A stretch of 64,000 nt of DNA from Micromonospora sp. WMMA1947. GTDB lineage: Bacteria; Actinomycetota; Actinomycetes; Mycobacteriales; Micromonosporaceae. A program made the position numbers and the translations under genes. The stretch lies in assembly GCF_027497355.1 (NCBI RefSeq), contig NZ_CP114909.1:2356001-2420000 (forward strand), written 5' to 3'. This document shows, in pieces, positions 30,104 to 37,681 of the stretch (position 1 is the stretch's first letter; each line of letters starts with the position of its first letter). The notes beneath the pieces were generated by a model, which made no database searches, was not told the origin of the DNA, and was given only the letters and a program-made list of their open reading frames with translations.

Positions 30104-30193
30104 TCAGTCGTGCCCTCCGGGCCAGGGACCGTGTTCCCGGCAGCCGTCGCCGAGCAGCCACGACGTCATCGTGGTGGCGTATCGCAGCGACAT
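30104..30193 (-). CDS. 29-residue mini-protein
   Basis: The ORF starts at ATG 30193, preceded by AGGAG 6 bases upstream (the best-placed Shine-Dalgarno in the region), and ends 24 bases before a U-tract terminator. The peptide MSLRYATTMTSWLLGDG (first 17 residues) continues into a CREHGPWPGGHD tail. It has a short hydrophobic segment, one Cys, and three His/Asp-rich positions, and could bind metal or associate with the membrane. It lies 35 bases downstream of the membrane protein gene on the same strand, so it is probably the last gene of that operon. I do not recognise the family. Confidence 0.5.
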   Translation of the reverse strand: MSLRYATTMTSWLLGDGCREHGPWPGGHD

Positions 30194-30228
30194 CGACGGC
30201 TCCTGGAACGGTGGTTGACCTTGCGCGC

Positions 30229-31362
30229 TCACGGTAGATCGATCCGGGAGTCGTGGCCAACGTATTTCGATCCGTCGTCGGGCCGCCGCTGCCGTCCGGC
30301 CCGCCCGGCACGTCTCGCGGCGGTGAGCGGCCGGTCGATCCGGGCGGTCATCTGCACCACCAGCTCGCTGTCCAGCAGCGGGCGGTTCACCTCGGACGCC
30401 ACCGACAGCGTGGGCGTGGAGATCGACCGCCAGATCGCGGTGAGCCCGGCGCCGAGGCCGACGAGCGCCACCGCAGCCCGGGTGGTGGGGGAGCCGGCCG
30501 CCGCGGCGGCGCTGACCCCCACGACCGCGAGCAGCACCACCAGCAGGGGTGCCAGCACCGGCCAGAAGATGCCCCGGGCCGCCTGCGCCACCAGCTTCCG
30601 GTCCCGGATGACGACGTTGCGGGCGATCACCGCCCAGTTCTCCTCGTCCAGCAGGTCGCGCGGGTGCAGGCCGCCGGTCAGCACGTCCTGCCACAGGTCG
30701 CCCTGGTTGCGCAGCTCGCGGGCCAGCTCGGCGAGCCCGGCCTCGCCCGGGTCACCCACCGTGGCCCGGCCGACAGCCGTGGCCCAGGCGGCGAGCGAGC
30801 GGCGCACCACGGCTGCCGAATACGGCGGCAGCACGCTCGCCAGCTCGTCCAGCCACCTGCTGATCTGGAGGTGCCGGCCACCGAAGCGCGCGGCCAGTTG
30901 GTCGGCGTCGCCACGTCGCACGGTGTCGGCGAGCGAGCGCCCCAGCCGGTACGCCACGCCCACCCGGTGGTTCGTCGCCATCGTCCAGCGCAGCACGTCG
31001 ATGTTGAGGTCGTCGAGCGCGCGCAGCAGCGGCTCCCGGTCGGCGCCGGTGGCGCGGCGGGCGGCGGCGGTGGACGGCACCGTACGGCCCGCCGGGGTCA
31101 GTGGCGCGATCTGCGCCAGCGCCACGTCCACGCCGTCCAGATACATGCCGAGCCGGTGCCATCCGGCCAGCTCGGTCAGGTTCGACAGCTTCGGCGGCGC
31201 GGCCACCGGCCGGTTCCCGCCGTCGGTCAGGTCGGCGGTCTGCGCGTGGTGGTAGGCGTCCGCCATCGACCAGCCGAGTCGCAGCGCGGTGACCACCGCG
31301 GTCCGTTCGTCCCGCGGTGTCCCGTGCTCCTCGTCGCGCCGCTCCCGTGTCGCGGTGCTCAC
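30229..31362 (-). CDS. Membrane protein of unknown function
   Basis: The 377-residue protein has a large soluble N-terminal part (about 1-275) rich in helices with conserved-looking Trp/His (WSMADAYHHAQTADL, WHRLGMYLDGVDVAL, RWTMATNHRVGVAYRLGRSLADTV). Two C-terminal membrane helices (about 280-305 and 310-330) and a basic cytoplasmic tail follow. I do not recognise the family. GTG 31362 is preceded by GGGAGG. The 29-codon ORF follows 35 bases downstream and shares the terminator, which suggests a two-gene operon. Confidence 0.8.
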   Translation of the reverse strand: MSTATRERRDEEHGTPRDERTAVVTALRLGWSMADAYHHAQTADLTDGGNRPVAAPPKLSNLTELAGWHRLGMYLDGVDVALAQIAPLTPAGRTVPSTAAARRATGADREPLLRALDDLNIDVLRWTMATNHRVGVAYRLGRSLADTVRRGDADQLAARFGGRHLQISRWLDELASVLPPYSAAVVRRSLAAWATAVGRATVGDPGEAGLAELARELRNQGDLWQDVLTGGLHPRDLLDEENWAVIARNVVIRDRKLVAQAARGIFWPVLAPLLVVLLAVVGVSAAAAAGSPTTRAAVALVGLGAGLTAIWRSISTPTLSVASEVNRPLLDSELVVQMTARIDRPLTAARRAGRAGRQRRPDDGSKYVGHDSRIDLP

Positions 31363-31416
31363 CGCCCGACCTCCCGTGTCACCGGATCAGTCGAGCGTAG
31401 AGCCGTTTTCGACCGC

Positions 31417-32961
31417 CTAAGGGCGTTTTGTAGGGGTGCGACCGGCCAGCAGGCCGCGCGGACGGATCGACCGGACCGGCTCGGCCGCCGCCCCCTCGGC
31501 CCGCAGGATGTGGTTCGCCGCGACGATCCCGGTGGCCGCCGACCGTTCCATCAACGCACTCGGGAACTCCGTGCGGATGCCGTCCCCGGCCAGGTAGAGG
31601 CCCGGCGCGTCGGTCTCCACCCCGGGACGCCAGGCATGGCTACCCGGCGTGAACGCCGGCGCCTGCGCCTCCACCCGGGCGCGCAGTTCGCGTACCCGCA
31701 GGCCGGCCACCTCCGGCCAGAGCGCGGTCAGCTCCCGCAGCATCCGCGCGGCCAGCTCGTCGGCGGGCACGTCCGGCTCGCAGGCGTACGCGTGCAGCTC
31801 CACCACCGAGCCGCCGGTCCGCTCGGCCCAGCGGCGCGGTTCGTCCTCCAGCCGGTGGTAGAGCGTCACCGAGTCCAGCGTGGGCTGCCGGGAGACGCCG
31901 CTGAACACGGCACGGTCCGCCCGGACGTCCCCGTCCATCCAGTAGCGCGCCACCGCGTACGGCGGCCCGGGCGTGCCGAACGCGGGCATCCGCGCCACCA
32001 GCTCGGGTGCCGCCGCGACCAGGCCGGGCGAGGCGCCGACCAGCGCGGCGAGTGCGGGCGGATCCACCGCGAGCACCACGTGCGGCGCCTCCCAGACGTC
32101 ACCGTCGGCGCCGGTCACCCGCCACCCCGCCGGGGTACGGTCCAGCCGGGCCGCCGCCGCGCCGGTCGTCACCCGGCCGCCGTGCTTCTCCACGTACCGG
32201 GTCAGCGGCTCCCAGATCGCCGTGCCGTAGTCCCGATCAGGGCAGTCGAACGCCAGCCCCTCCGGATTGCCGAGCAGGTAGAAGTGGAACTGCGCGATCA
32301 TCTCGGCGGCCGACATCTCCGCCTCGTGGTTGAAGAACGAGTGGGAGAAGACCTCGAACAGCATGGCCCGCGCCCGGTCCGGCAGCCGCAGCGAGGCGAG
32401 CAGTTCGTCAGCCGTGCGCTCGTCGAACTCCTCGTAGGTGCGTACCGGGTCGTAGGTGAGCAACGGCAGCGCGGCGTCCCGGTCCATCGTGCGCAGGTCC
32501 GCCAGGCGCAGGCTCGGGCTGCGCAGCAGCAGCGCCAGCAGGTTCGCCGGCGGCGCCGGCGGCAGCTTGCCGAACTCCTCCGTCGGCCACTGCTCGGACA
32601 GGATCGGGTAGCCCGGGATCGGCTTGAGGAAACCCAGTTCCGGGTCGACCCGGCGCAGGATCGACCGCCAGTTCCAGTACTGCCGGAAGAACGCGTGGAA
32701 GCCGTGCTCGTTGCGCTGGACGCCGTCGGGCAGCTCCTCCGGCCACGCGCCGAGCCGCCCGCCGAGGTGCGGCGCCGCCTCCAGCACCGTCACCGCCACG
32801 CCGCGCTCGGCCAGCACCACAGCCGCCGACATGCCGGCGATGCCGCCGCCCACCACCAGCGCCGGGACCGGTCGCGGCACGCGGTCCGCGCCACCGCCGC
32901 CCGGGTCAACCACGTGCTCGCGTACGCCGATCAGGCGACCTACCACTTGCGACAGACTCAC
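31417..32961 (-). CDS. FAD-dependent amine oxidase/phytoene desaturase-like oxidoreductase
   Basis: The 514-residue flavoprotein has a Rossmann dinucleotide motif GGGIAG (38-43 in ALVVGGGIAGMSAAVVLAERG) and the second flavin segment HLGGRLGAW. Its C-terminal FAD motif is GLYLAGDGIRTEFPSALMERSAATGIVAANHI. The overall layout is that of carotenoid isomerase/phytoene desaturase and hydroxysqualene dehydroxylase relatives, but no carotenoid or hopanoid synthesis genes are nearby, so the substrate is unknown. GTG 32961 follows AAGGA at 8 bases. Longer frames run into the repeat cluster at 33003-33161 and are artefacts. Confidence 0.85.
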   Translation of the reverse strand: MSLSQVVGRLIGVREHVVDPGGGGADRVPRPVPALVVGGGIAGMSAAVVLAERGVAVTVLEAAPHLGGRLGAWPEELPDGVQRNEHGFHAFFRQYWNWRSILRRVDPELGFLKPIPGYPILSEQWPTEEFGKLPPAPPANLLALLLRSPSLRLADLRTMDRDAALPLLTYDPVRTYEEFDERTADELLASLRLPDRARAMLFEVFSHSFFNHEAEMSAAEMIAQFHFYLLGNPEGLAFDCPDRDYGTAIWEPLTRYVEKHGGRVTTGAAAARLDRTPAGWRVTGADGDVWEAPHVVLAVDPPALAALVGASPGLVAAAPELVARMPAFGTPGPPYAVARYWMDGDVRADRAVFSGVSRQPTLDSVTLYHRLEDEPRRWAERTGGSVVELHAYACEPDVPADELAARMLRELTALWPEVAGLRVRELRARVEAQAPAFTPGSHAWRPGVETDAPGLYLAGDGIRTEFPSALMERSAATGIVAANHILRAEGAAAEPVRSIRPRGLLAGRTPTKRP

Positions 32962-33002
32962 GGGGGCATCCTTCAGTCGGTGGTCCCCCCAGTCTGCCCG
33001 AG

Positions 33003-33060
33003 GTGAAAGGAAGGGGCCCTTTTTAACGCATACGGATGTGCGGGGGCCCTTCTTAACGCC
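33003..33060 (+). repeat. Dimeric palindromic interspersed repeat, copy 2
   Basis: Two head-to-tail units (about 33006-33029 and 33041-33060) of the element described at 19-73. The first begins GTGAAAGGAAGGGGCCC. It faces copy 3, which is inverted 45 bases away. Confidence 0.85.
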
Positions 33061-33104
33061 GGGCGGCCCGCGCGCTGCCTGCGCAGGGTGGGGGTGGAGG
33101 CCAG

Positions 33105-33161
33105 GTGTTAACAAGGGGCCCTTCCTCTACCGGAGGCGTTAACAAGGGGCCCTTCCTTTCA
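33105..33161 (-). repeat. Dimeric palindromic interspersed repeat, copy 3 (inverted)
   Basis: Two units (about 33105-33127 and 33137-33160) on the minus strand. Read 5'-3' on that strand it begins TGAAAGGAAGGGGCCC, and its first TGA is the stop codon of the gene at 33159-33638. With copy 2 it forms a long inverted repeat with a loop of about 45 bases. Confidence 0.85.
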
Positions 33162-33638
33162 CGGCAGGCAGCGGCGGGGGCGGTCGGACGGGGGCCAGAC
33201 GTACTCCAGGTCGGGGGAGACGTCGGTGAACAACCGTGCATAGTGGGCGGGGTCCTTGCGCAGCAACGAGGATCGGTGGCTGCGGTGCAGGTCGTCGCGG
33301 CCCAGCCAGGGCGGCAGCTCACCGGCGGCGGCCAGCTCGTCCTGGGTGCGGATCAGCGAGATGCCGCAGGCGGCGGCGAGGTCGGTGGCGAGCGTGCCGG
33401 CACAGGTGTCGGCCCGGCCCGGCTCGCACCACACCGCGCACATGTCCAGCCCGTACCGGGTCAGCGCCTCCTCGTACCCGGCCCACATCTTCACCGCCGG
33501 GTGGTTGCGCCAGCCGTAGTCCGGCCGGGTCAGCCCGCGCAGCACCTGGATCGTCTCCACGCGCTGTTTGCCCAGCCGCTTCTGGTCCAGCGTGCGCGCG
33601 CTGGCCAGGAAGTCCGGATACGGCAGGAACGTCTGCAT
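33159..33638 (-). CDS. MSMEG_6728-family protein (pyrimidine-dimer glycosylase-like)
   Basis: The 159-residue protein begins MQTFLPYPDFLASARTLDQKRLGKQRVE and contains PDYGWRNHPAVKMW and a C-terminal SHRSSLLRKDPAHYARLF. This pattern, with a near-N-terminal Thr and a basic DNA-contact segment, belongs to a conserved actinobacterial family that I relate to pyrimidine dimer DNA glycosylase/endonuclease V. A DNA repair role is inference. A TAGAGC box lies 6 bases upstream of ATG 33638, resembling the leaderless promoters elsewhere. The stop codon is the first triplet of repeat copy 3. Confidence 0.8.
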   Translation of the reverse strand: MQTFLPYPDFLASARTLDQKRLGKQRVETIQVLRGLTRPDYGWRNHPAVKMWAGYEEALTRYGLDMCAVWCEPGRADTCAGTLATDLAAACGISLIRTQDELAAAGELPPWLGRDDLHRSHRSSLLRKDPAHYARLFTDVSPDLEYVWPPSDRPRRCLP

Positions 33639-33713
33639 GCCGGTGCTCTACCCGTACCCGGCCCCACCATGCGTTCATGATCGCCGGGGCTGCGCGGATC
33701 GCGAGCGGCTGAC

Positions 33714-33719
33714 TACGAT
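33714..33719 (+). promoter_or_regulatory. Leaderless -10 box for the RCK channel gene
   Basis: TACGAT ends 6 bases before ATG 33726. Confidence 0.5.
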
Positions 33720-33725
33720 CCGGGC

Positions 33726-35498
33726 ATGGCCGAGCCTCTGCGCGACCGCGCGCGCCGCGCGACCGGCTGGCGGCTCCGGATGAACGGTGACGAACGCCCC
33801 CACTACGTCGTCTGCGGCTCGGACCCGCTCGCCTACTGGGTGGTCCGGTCGCTGCTCGCCACCGACAACGCCGACGGCCGGGTGCGGGTCACGCTCGTGG
33901 TGCCGGGCCGCCGCCGGTCCGAGGGCCCCGACGGCCGGGACGTGCCGGGGGTACGGGTGGTCACGGCGGAACGTCTCGACGAGGCCGCGTTCCGCCGGGC
34001 CGGGCTGGCCGGCGCGGCCGGGCTGGCCCTGTTGCACCAGGACGACGTGGGCAACATGCACGCCGCGCTCTGCGCCCAGGAGGTCGAGTCGCGGCTGCGC
34101 CTGGTGGTGCGGATGTTCAACACCAACCTGGCGGACGGGCTGCGGCAGCTCTTTCCCGACTCGGCGGTGCTCTCCGACGCCTCGATGGCCGCGCCCGCCT
34201 TCGTGGCCGCCGCGCTGGGCGAGGTGGCGCCGACGCACTTCCGGCACGCGGGGCGCACGCTCTACGTGGCCCGCCGCGACGACGTACGCCCGCAGGACGT
34301 GGTCTGCGGCCTGGCCGTGACCACGGATCCGGACCTGGTCCGGGTGCTGCCCGCGGACGAGGCGACGGCCGACGTGGTGCTGGCCGAGGCGACCGGGCGA
34401 CCGGCGGGCACCGAGGTCGCCGCGCGGCGGCTGGTACGGGCGCGACGGCGCCGGCAGCCGATGGCCGTGCTGCTGCGCGCGGTCCGCCACTTCGCCACCC
34501 GCAAGATCGGTATCGCGGTGCTGGTGCTGCTCGGGGTGATCGCGGCGCTGGGCTGGCTCAACGCCCGGGCCGCGGACGTGAGCTGGAGCGAGGCGGTCTA
34601 CCTGACGCTGGTCACCACGCTCACCGGGCAGGACCCGGACGTCAACAAGCCGGTCGCCGCGCAGGTGATGCAGGTCGTGCTCAATCTGGCCGGGCTGGCG
34701 CTGATCCCGCTGATCACGGCCGCCGTGGTCGACGGCGTCGTGAACGCGCGGCTGGCGTTGCACGCCGGCCGGGTCCAGCCGGACCGCTCCGGGCACGTGG
34801 TGATGGTCGGTCTGGGCAACATCGGCACCCGGGTGATGGCGCAGCTGCACGACTTCGGCGTCGAGGTGGTGGCGATCGACAAGAACCCGGACGCGCGCGG
34901 CGCCGCGCTGGCGCGCCGGCTGGGCGTGCCGGTGATCGTGGGCGACGCGGGCCGGGAGGAGACGCTCCGGTCCGCCTCGGTGGACACCTGCCAGGCGCTC
35001 GTCGTGGTGTCCACCGACGACGGGACGAACCTGCGGGCCGCGCTGATCGCCCGGTCCCTCGACCGGGATCTGCGGGTGGTGCTGCGACTGTTCGACGGCG
35101 ACTTCGCCGAGCGGATCCAGCAGGCGTTCGGCATCGGCATCTCGCGCAGCGTGTCCTATCTGGCCGCGCCGGCGTTCGCGGTGGCCCTGCTGGACCGCGC
35201 GGTGATCGCCACCATCCCGGTCGACAGGCACGCGCTGCTGGTCACCGAGGTGCCGGTGGTGGCCGGTTCGCCGCTGGACGGGCGTCCGCTGAGCGCGGTG
35301 GCCCGGCCGGGCGAGGTGCGCCTGCTCGCGCACGCCCGGCCGAACCAGAAGGCCGACTGGTCGGCCGACCCGCGCATGGTGATCCAGGCCGGTGACCGGC
35401 TGACCGTGGTGGCCCGGCGGTCCGGGCTGACCGCGCTGCTCCGGGAGACCACGCCGGCGCCCGCCGGTCCACCCGCCGCGCGCCGCCCACAGGAGTGA
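33726..35498 (+). CDS. RCK-pore-RCK cation channel-like protein (TrkA-N domains)
   Basis: The 590-residue membrane protein has an unusual order. An N-terminal NAD-binding RCK/TrkA-N domain (about 18-235) is followed by a two-helix pore module (helices about 262-282 and 312-338) and a second RCK domain (about 350-480; GHVVMVGLGNIGTRVMAQLHDFGVEVVAIDKNPDARG) with a TrkA-C region (about 490-575). The segment where a potassium channel would carry TVGYG reads TTLTGQDPD, so ion selectivity is uncertain; the layout resembles CASTOR/POLLUX-type channels more than KcsA or MthK. It is leaderless and convergent with the APC permease gene, 9 bases apart. Confidence 0.85.
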   Translation: MAEPLRDRARRATGWRLRMNGDERPHYVVCGSDPLAYWVVRSLLATDNADGRVRVTLVVPGRRRSEGPDGRDVPGVRVVTAERLDEAAFRRAGLAGAAGLALLHQDDVGNMHAALCAQEVESRLRLVVRMFNTNLADGLRQLFPDSAVLSDASMAAPAFVAAALGEVAPTHFRHAGRTLYVARRDDVRPQDVVCGLAVTTDPDLVRVLPADEATADVVLAEATGRPAGTEVAARRLVRARRRRQPMAVLLRAVRHFATRKIGIAVLVLLGVIAALGWLNARAADVSWSEAVYLTLVTTLTGQDPDVNKPVAAQVMQVVLNLAGLALIPLITAAVVDGVVNARLALHAGRVQPDRSGHVVMVGLGNIGTRVMAQLHDFGVEVVAIDKNPDARGAALARRLGVPVIVGDAGREETLRSASVDTCQALVVVSTDDGTNLRAALIARSLDRDLRVVLRLFDGDFAERIQQAFGIGISRSVSYLAAPAFAVALLDRAVIATIPVDRHALLVTEVPVVAGSPLDGRPLSAVARPGEVRLLAHARPNQKADWSADPRMVIQAGDRLTVVARRSGLTALLRETTPAPAGPPAARRPQE

Positions 35499-35507
35499 CC
35501 GGCTGCG

Positions 35508-36749
35508 TCAGGCAGGTCGACGACGGCGGCGGATCGCGTACCCGAGTGCGCCGAGGGCGAGCACGCCGAACCCGGCGAGCACGCTCGGCAGCGGCAGGTT
35601 GACCGCCAGCACCAGGCAGCCGACGAGCCCGAGCGCGGCGAGCAGCCGTACCGGGACGCGTCGGGCCGGTTCCGGGCCGAGGGTCAGCGCGGACGCGTTG
35701 GTGATCGCGTAGTAGACCAGCACGGTGCAGCTGGAGAAGCCGATCGCGCCCCGGACGTCGCCGACGGTCACGACGGCGATCACCACGGCGGCCACCGCCA
35801 GTTCGGCGCGGTGCGGCACCCGGTGGCGCGGATGGACCGCCGCGAGCACACCGGGTAGGTCCCGGCGGCGGGCCATCGCCAGTGTGGTCCGGCCGACGCC
35901 CGCCAGCAGCGACAGCAGCACCCCGGTCACCGCGACGGCGGCACCGGCCCGGACCAGCCAGGCCAGCCCCGGGTGCCCGGCGGCGGTCACCACCTCGACC
36001 AGCGGCGCGTCGGTGGCGGCCAGCCGGTCGGCGCCGAGCACGCCGAGCGCGACCACCGCGAGCGCCAGGTAGATTGCCAGCACCGCGCCGAGCGCCAGCG
36101 GCACCGCCCGGGGGATGGTGCGCTCCGGGTCGCGTACCTCCTCGCCCAGCGTGGCGATCCGCGCGTACCCGGCGAAGGCGAAGAACAGCAGCCCGGCGGC
36201 GGTGAGCACACCGCGTACCCCGAGGTCGGCGGGGGCGGTGAGCCGGTCGGCGGCCACCTGCGGCGCGCCGGTCACCGCCACCACGGCGAGCACGGTGAGC
36301 ACCACCGCGACGAGGACCCGGGTGGCGGCGGCGGTCTTGCCGATGCCGCGCAGGTTCACCGCCGTCACCGCCACCACCGCGAGGACTGCGACGAGCCGCG
36401 CCCGCCCCGGCCACAGGTACGCCCCGACGGTCAGCGCCATGGCCGCGCAGCTCGCGGTCTTGCCGACCACGAAGCCCCAGCCGGCCAGGAATCCCGCGAA
36501 CGGGTGCAGCCGTTCCCGGCCGTAGACGTAGGTGCCGCCGGACTCGGGGTAGCGGGCGGCGAGCCGGGCCGAGCTGGTCGCGTTGCAGTAGGCGATGAAC
36601 CCGGCGACCGCCAGCGCGACCAGCAGGCCGAGGCCGCCGGCTGCCGCGGCGGCGGGGGCGAAGACCACGAAGACGCCCGCGCCGAGCATCGAGCCGAGAC
36701 CGATGACGACCGCGTCGGGTACGCCGAGGCGCCGCGCCAGCTGTTCCAC
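35508..36749 (-). CDS. APC-family amino acid/amine permease
   Basis: The 413-residue inner-membrane protein has about 11-12 hydrophobic segments and the APC N-terminal motif GLGSMLGAGVFVVFAPAAAAAG plus YPESGGTYVYGRERLHPFAGFLAGW. It imports or exchanges amino acids or polyamines; the substrate is unknown. GTG 36749 has a leaderless TAGGCT box (36761-36756). The gene lies 47 bases downstream of the PAP2 phosphatase gene on the same strand, but its own promoter suggests separate transcription. Confidence 0.9.
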   Translation of the reverse strand: MEQLARRLGVPDAVVIGLGSMLGAGVFVVFAPAAAAAGGLGLLVALAVAGFIAYCNATSSARLAARYPESGGTYVYGRERLHPFAGFLAGWGFVVGKTASCAAMALTVGAYLWPGRARLVAVLAVVAVTAVNLRGIGKTAAATRVLVAVVLTVLAVVAVTGAPQVAADRLTAPADLGVRGVLTAAGLLFFAFAGYARIATLGEEVRDPERTIPRAVPLALGAVLAIYLALAVVALGVLGADRLAATDAPLVEVVTAAGHPGLAWLVRAGAAVAVTGVLLSLLAGVGRTTLAMARRRDLPGVLAAVHPRHRVPHRAELAVAAVVIAVVTVGDVRGAIGFSSCTVLVYYAITNASALTLGPEPARRVPVRLLAALGLVGCLVLAVNLPLPSVLAGFGVLALGALGYAIRRRRRPA

Positions 36750-36755
36750 ACCGGA

Positions 36756-36761
36756 AGCCTA
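36756..36761 (-). promoter_or_regulatory. Leaderless -10 box for APC permease
   Basis: On the minus strand TAGGCT lies 6 bases upstream of GTG 36749. Confidence 0.5.
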
Positions 36762-36796
36762 GGAGCCCGGGGTGAACAGCGGGTGCCGTCGTCCGC

Positions 36797-37570
36797 TCAG
36801 CGCGGCGCGGACCAGGCGACCGGGCGGCCCCAGTGGCCGAGGCGGCGGGGCAGCGGCAGGTCGTCCCAGGGCACCCGGTGCAGCAGGCGGTCCAGCAGCA
36901 GGCCGAGCAGCAGCCCGGCGACCGAGTCGGTCAGCCAGTGCCAGCCCAGGTAGACGGTGGTGCAGAAGACCACCGCCGGGGGCACCACCCGGACCACAGT
37001 GACCAGCCGGGGCGGGACGGTACGGCCGAAGGACCGTACGAGCGGGGCCAGCAGCAGAGCCAGTACGCCGTACCAGACGATCGCGTTGGCGACGTGGCCG
37101 GACGGGTACGACTGCGCGAAACGCACCGGCAGGTCGTGCTGGAACAGCGGCAGCGTCTGCTCGGGCGACAGGAACGGCTCCTTGACCGAGGCGCTCGGCG
37201 CCGGACGGGCCGTCCACACCTTCAGCGGGCCGATCGTGAAGAACGTGAGCACGAACCCGACCACCGGCGGCAGCAGCGGCCGTACCGAGCGCAGCCGCAG
37301 CGCCAGCAGCACGCCCAGCCCGGCCGCGAGCAGCGTCAGCGGGGTGCCCTGGCCGAGCAGGTTCAGCGTGATCGCCACCCAGCGGGCGGCGGCCGGGCGG
37401 TTGTCGTCGGACCAGTCGGCCACCGCCCGGTCGAGCCCGAACAGGTGACCGGAGGCGAGTGCCACGGTGATCGCCACCACGGACGCGAGCAGCAGCCCGT
37501 CGAACCACCACCCGGCCGGCCGGACCGGCCGCAGCCGCAGGTCACCGCGTACCCCTGAGGTCTGACGCAC
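36797..37570 (-). CDS. PAP2-family membrane phosphatase
   Basis: The 257-residue protein has five to six membrane helices and the three phosphatase motifs of the PAP2 superfamily: KVWTARPAPS (motif 1), SYPSGHVANA (motif 2) and YLGWHWLTDSVAG (motif 3, catalytic His). It dephosphorylates lipid phosphates such as undecaprenyl pyrophosphate or phosphatidic acid on the outer face of the membrane; the exact substrate is unknown. GTG 37570 has a leaderless TAGCGT box 6 bases upstream. It is divergent from the DUF4032 gene. Confidence 0.92.
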   Translation of the reverse strand: MRQTSGVRGDLRLRPVRPAGWWFDGLLLASVVAITVALASGHLFGLDRAVADWSDDNRPAAARWVAITLNLLGQGTPLTLLAAGLGVLLALRLRSVRPLLPPVVGFVLTFFTIGPLKVWTARPAPSASVKEPFLSPEQTLPLFQHDLPVRFAQSYPSGHVANAIVWYGVLALLLAPLVRSFGRTVPPRLVTVVRVVPPAVVFCTTVYLGWHWLTDSVAGLLLGLLLDRLLHRVPWDDLPLPRRLGHWGRPVAWSAPR

Positions 37571-37576
37571 GCGACC

Positions 37577-37582
37577 ACGCTA
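37577..37582 (-). promoter_or_regulatory. Leaderless -10 box for PAP2 gene
   Basis: On the minus strand TAGCGT lies 6 bases upstream of GTG 37570. Confidence 0.5.
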
Positions 37583-37668
37583 CCGGCCGCCGGCGGTGGC
37601 CGGGCGGCGCGGGCATCGGCGGCTGTGTGCCCAGCCACGAAGGGAAGCGCGGCGCGGGGGTCAGCGGT

Positions 37669-37674
37669 CACACT
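37669..37674 (+). promoter_or_regulatory. Leaderless -10 box for DUF4032 gene
   Basis: CACACT ends 7 bases before GTG 37682. This is weaker than its counterparts but has the conserved A and final T. Confidence 0.35.
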
Positions 37675-37681
37675 GGTTGCC

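Noticed and set aside
30253..33006. Plus-strand open frame of over 900 codons opposite the membrane protein and FAD oxidoreductase genes
   Set aside because: Same antisense artefact: the opposite strand carries proteins with clear motifs and ribosome binding sites.
32962..33114. N-terminal extension of the FAD oxidoreductase up to 33114
   Set aside because: It translates the intergenic repeat and has no conserved sequence; GTG 32961 with AAGGA upstream is the better start.
33003..33161. CRISPR-like array
   Set aside because: Only four units in two opposed dimers, with short similar linkers rather than unique spacers, and no cas genes.
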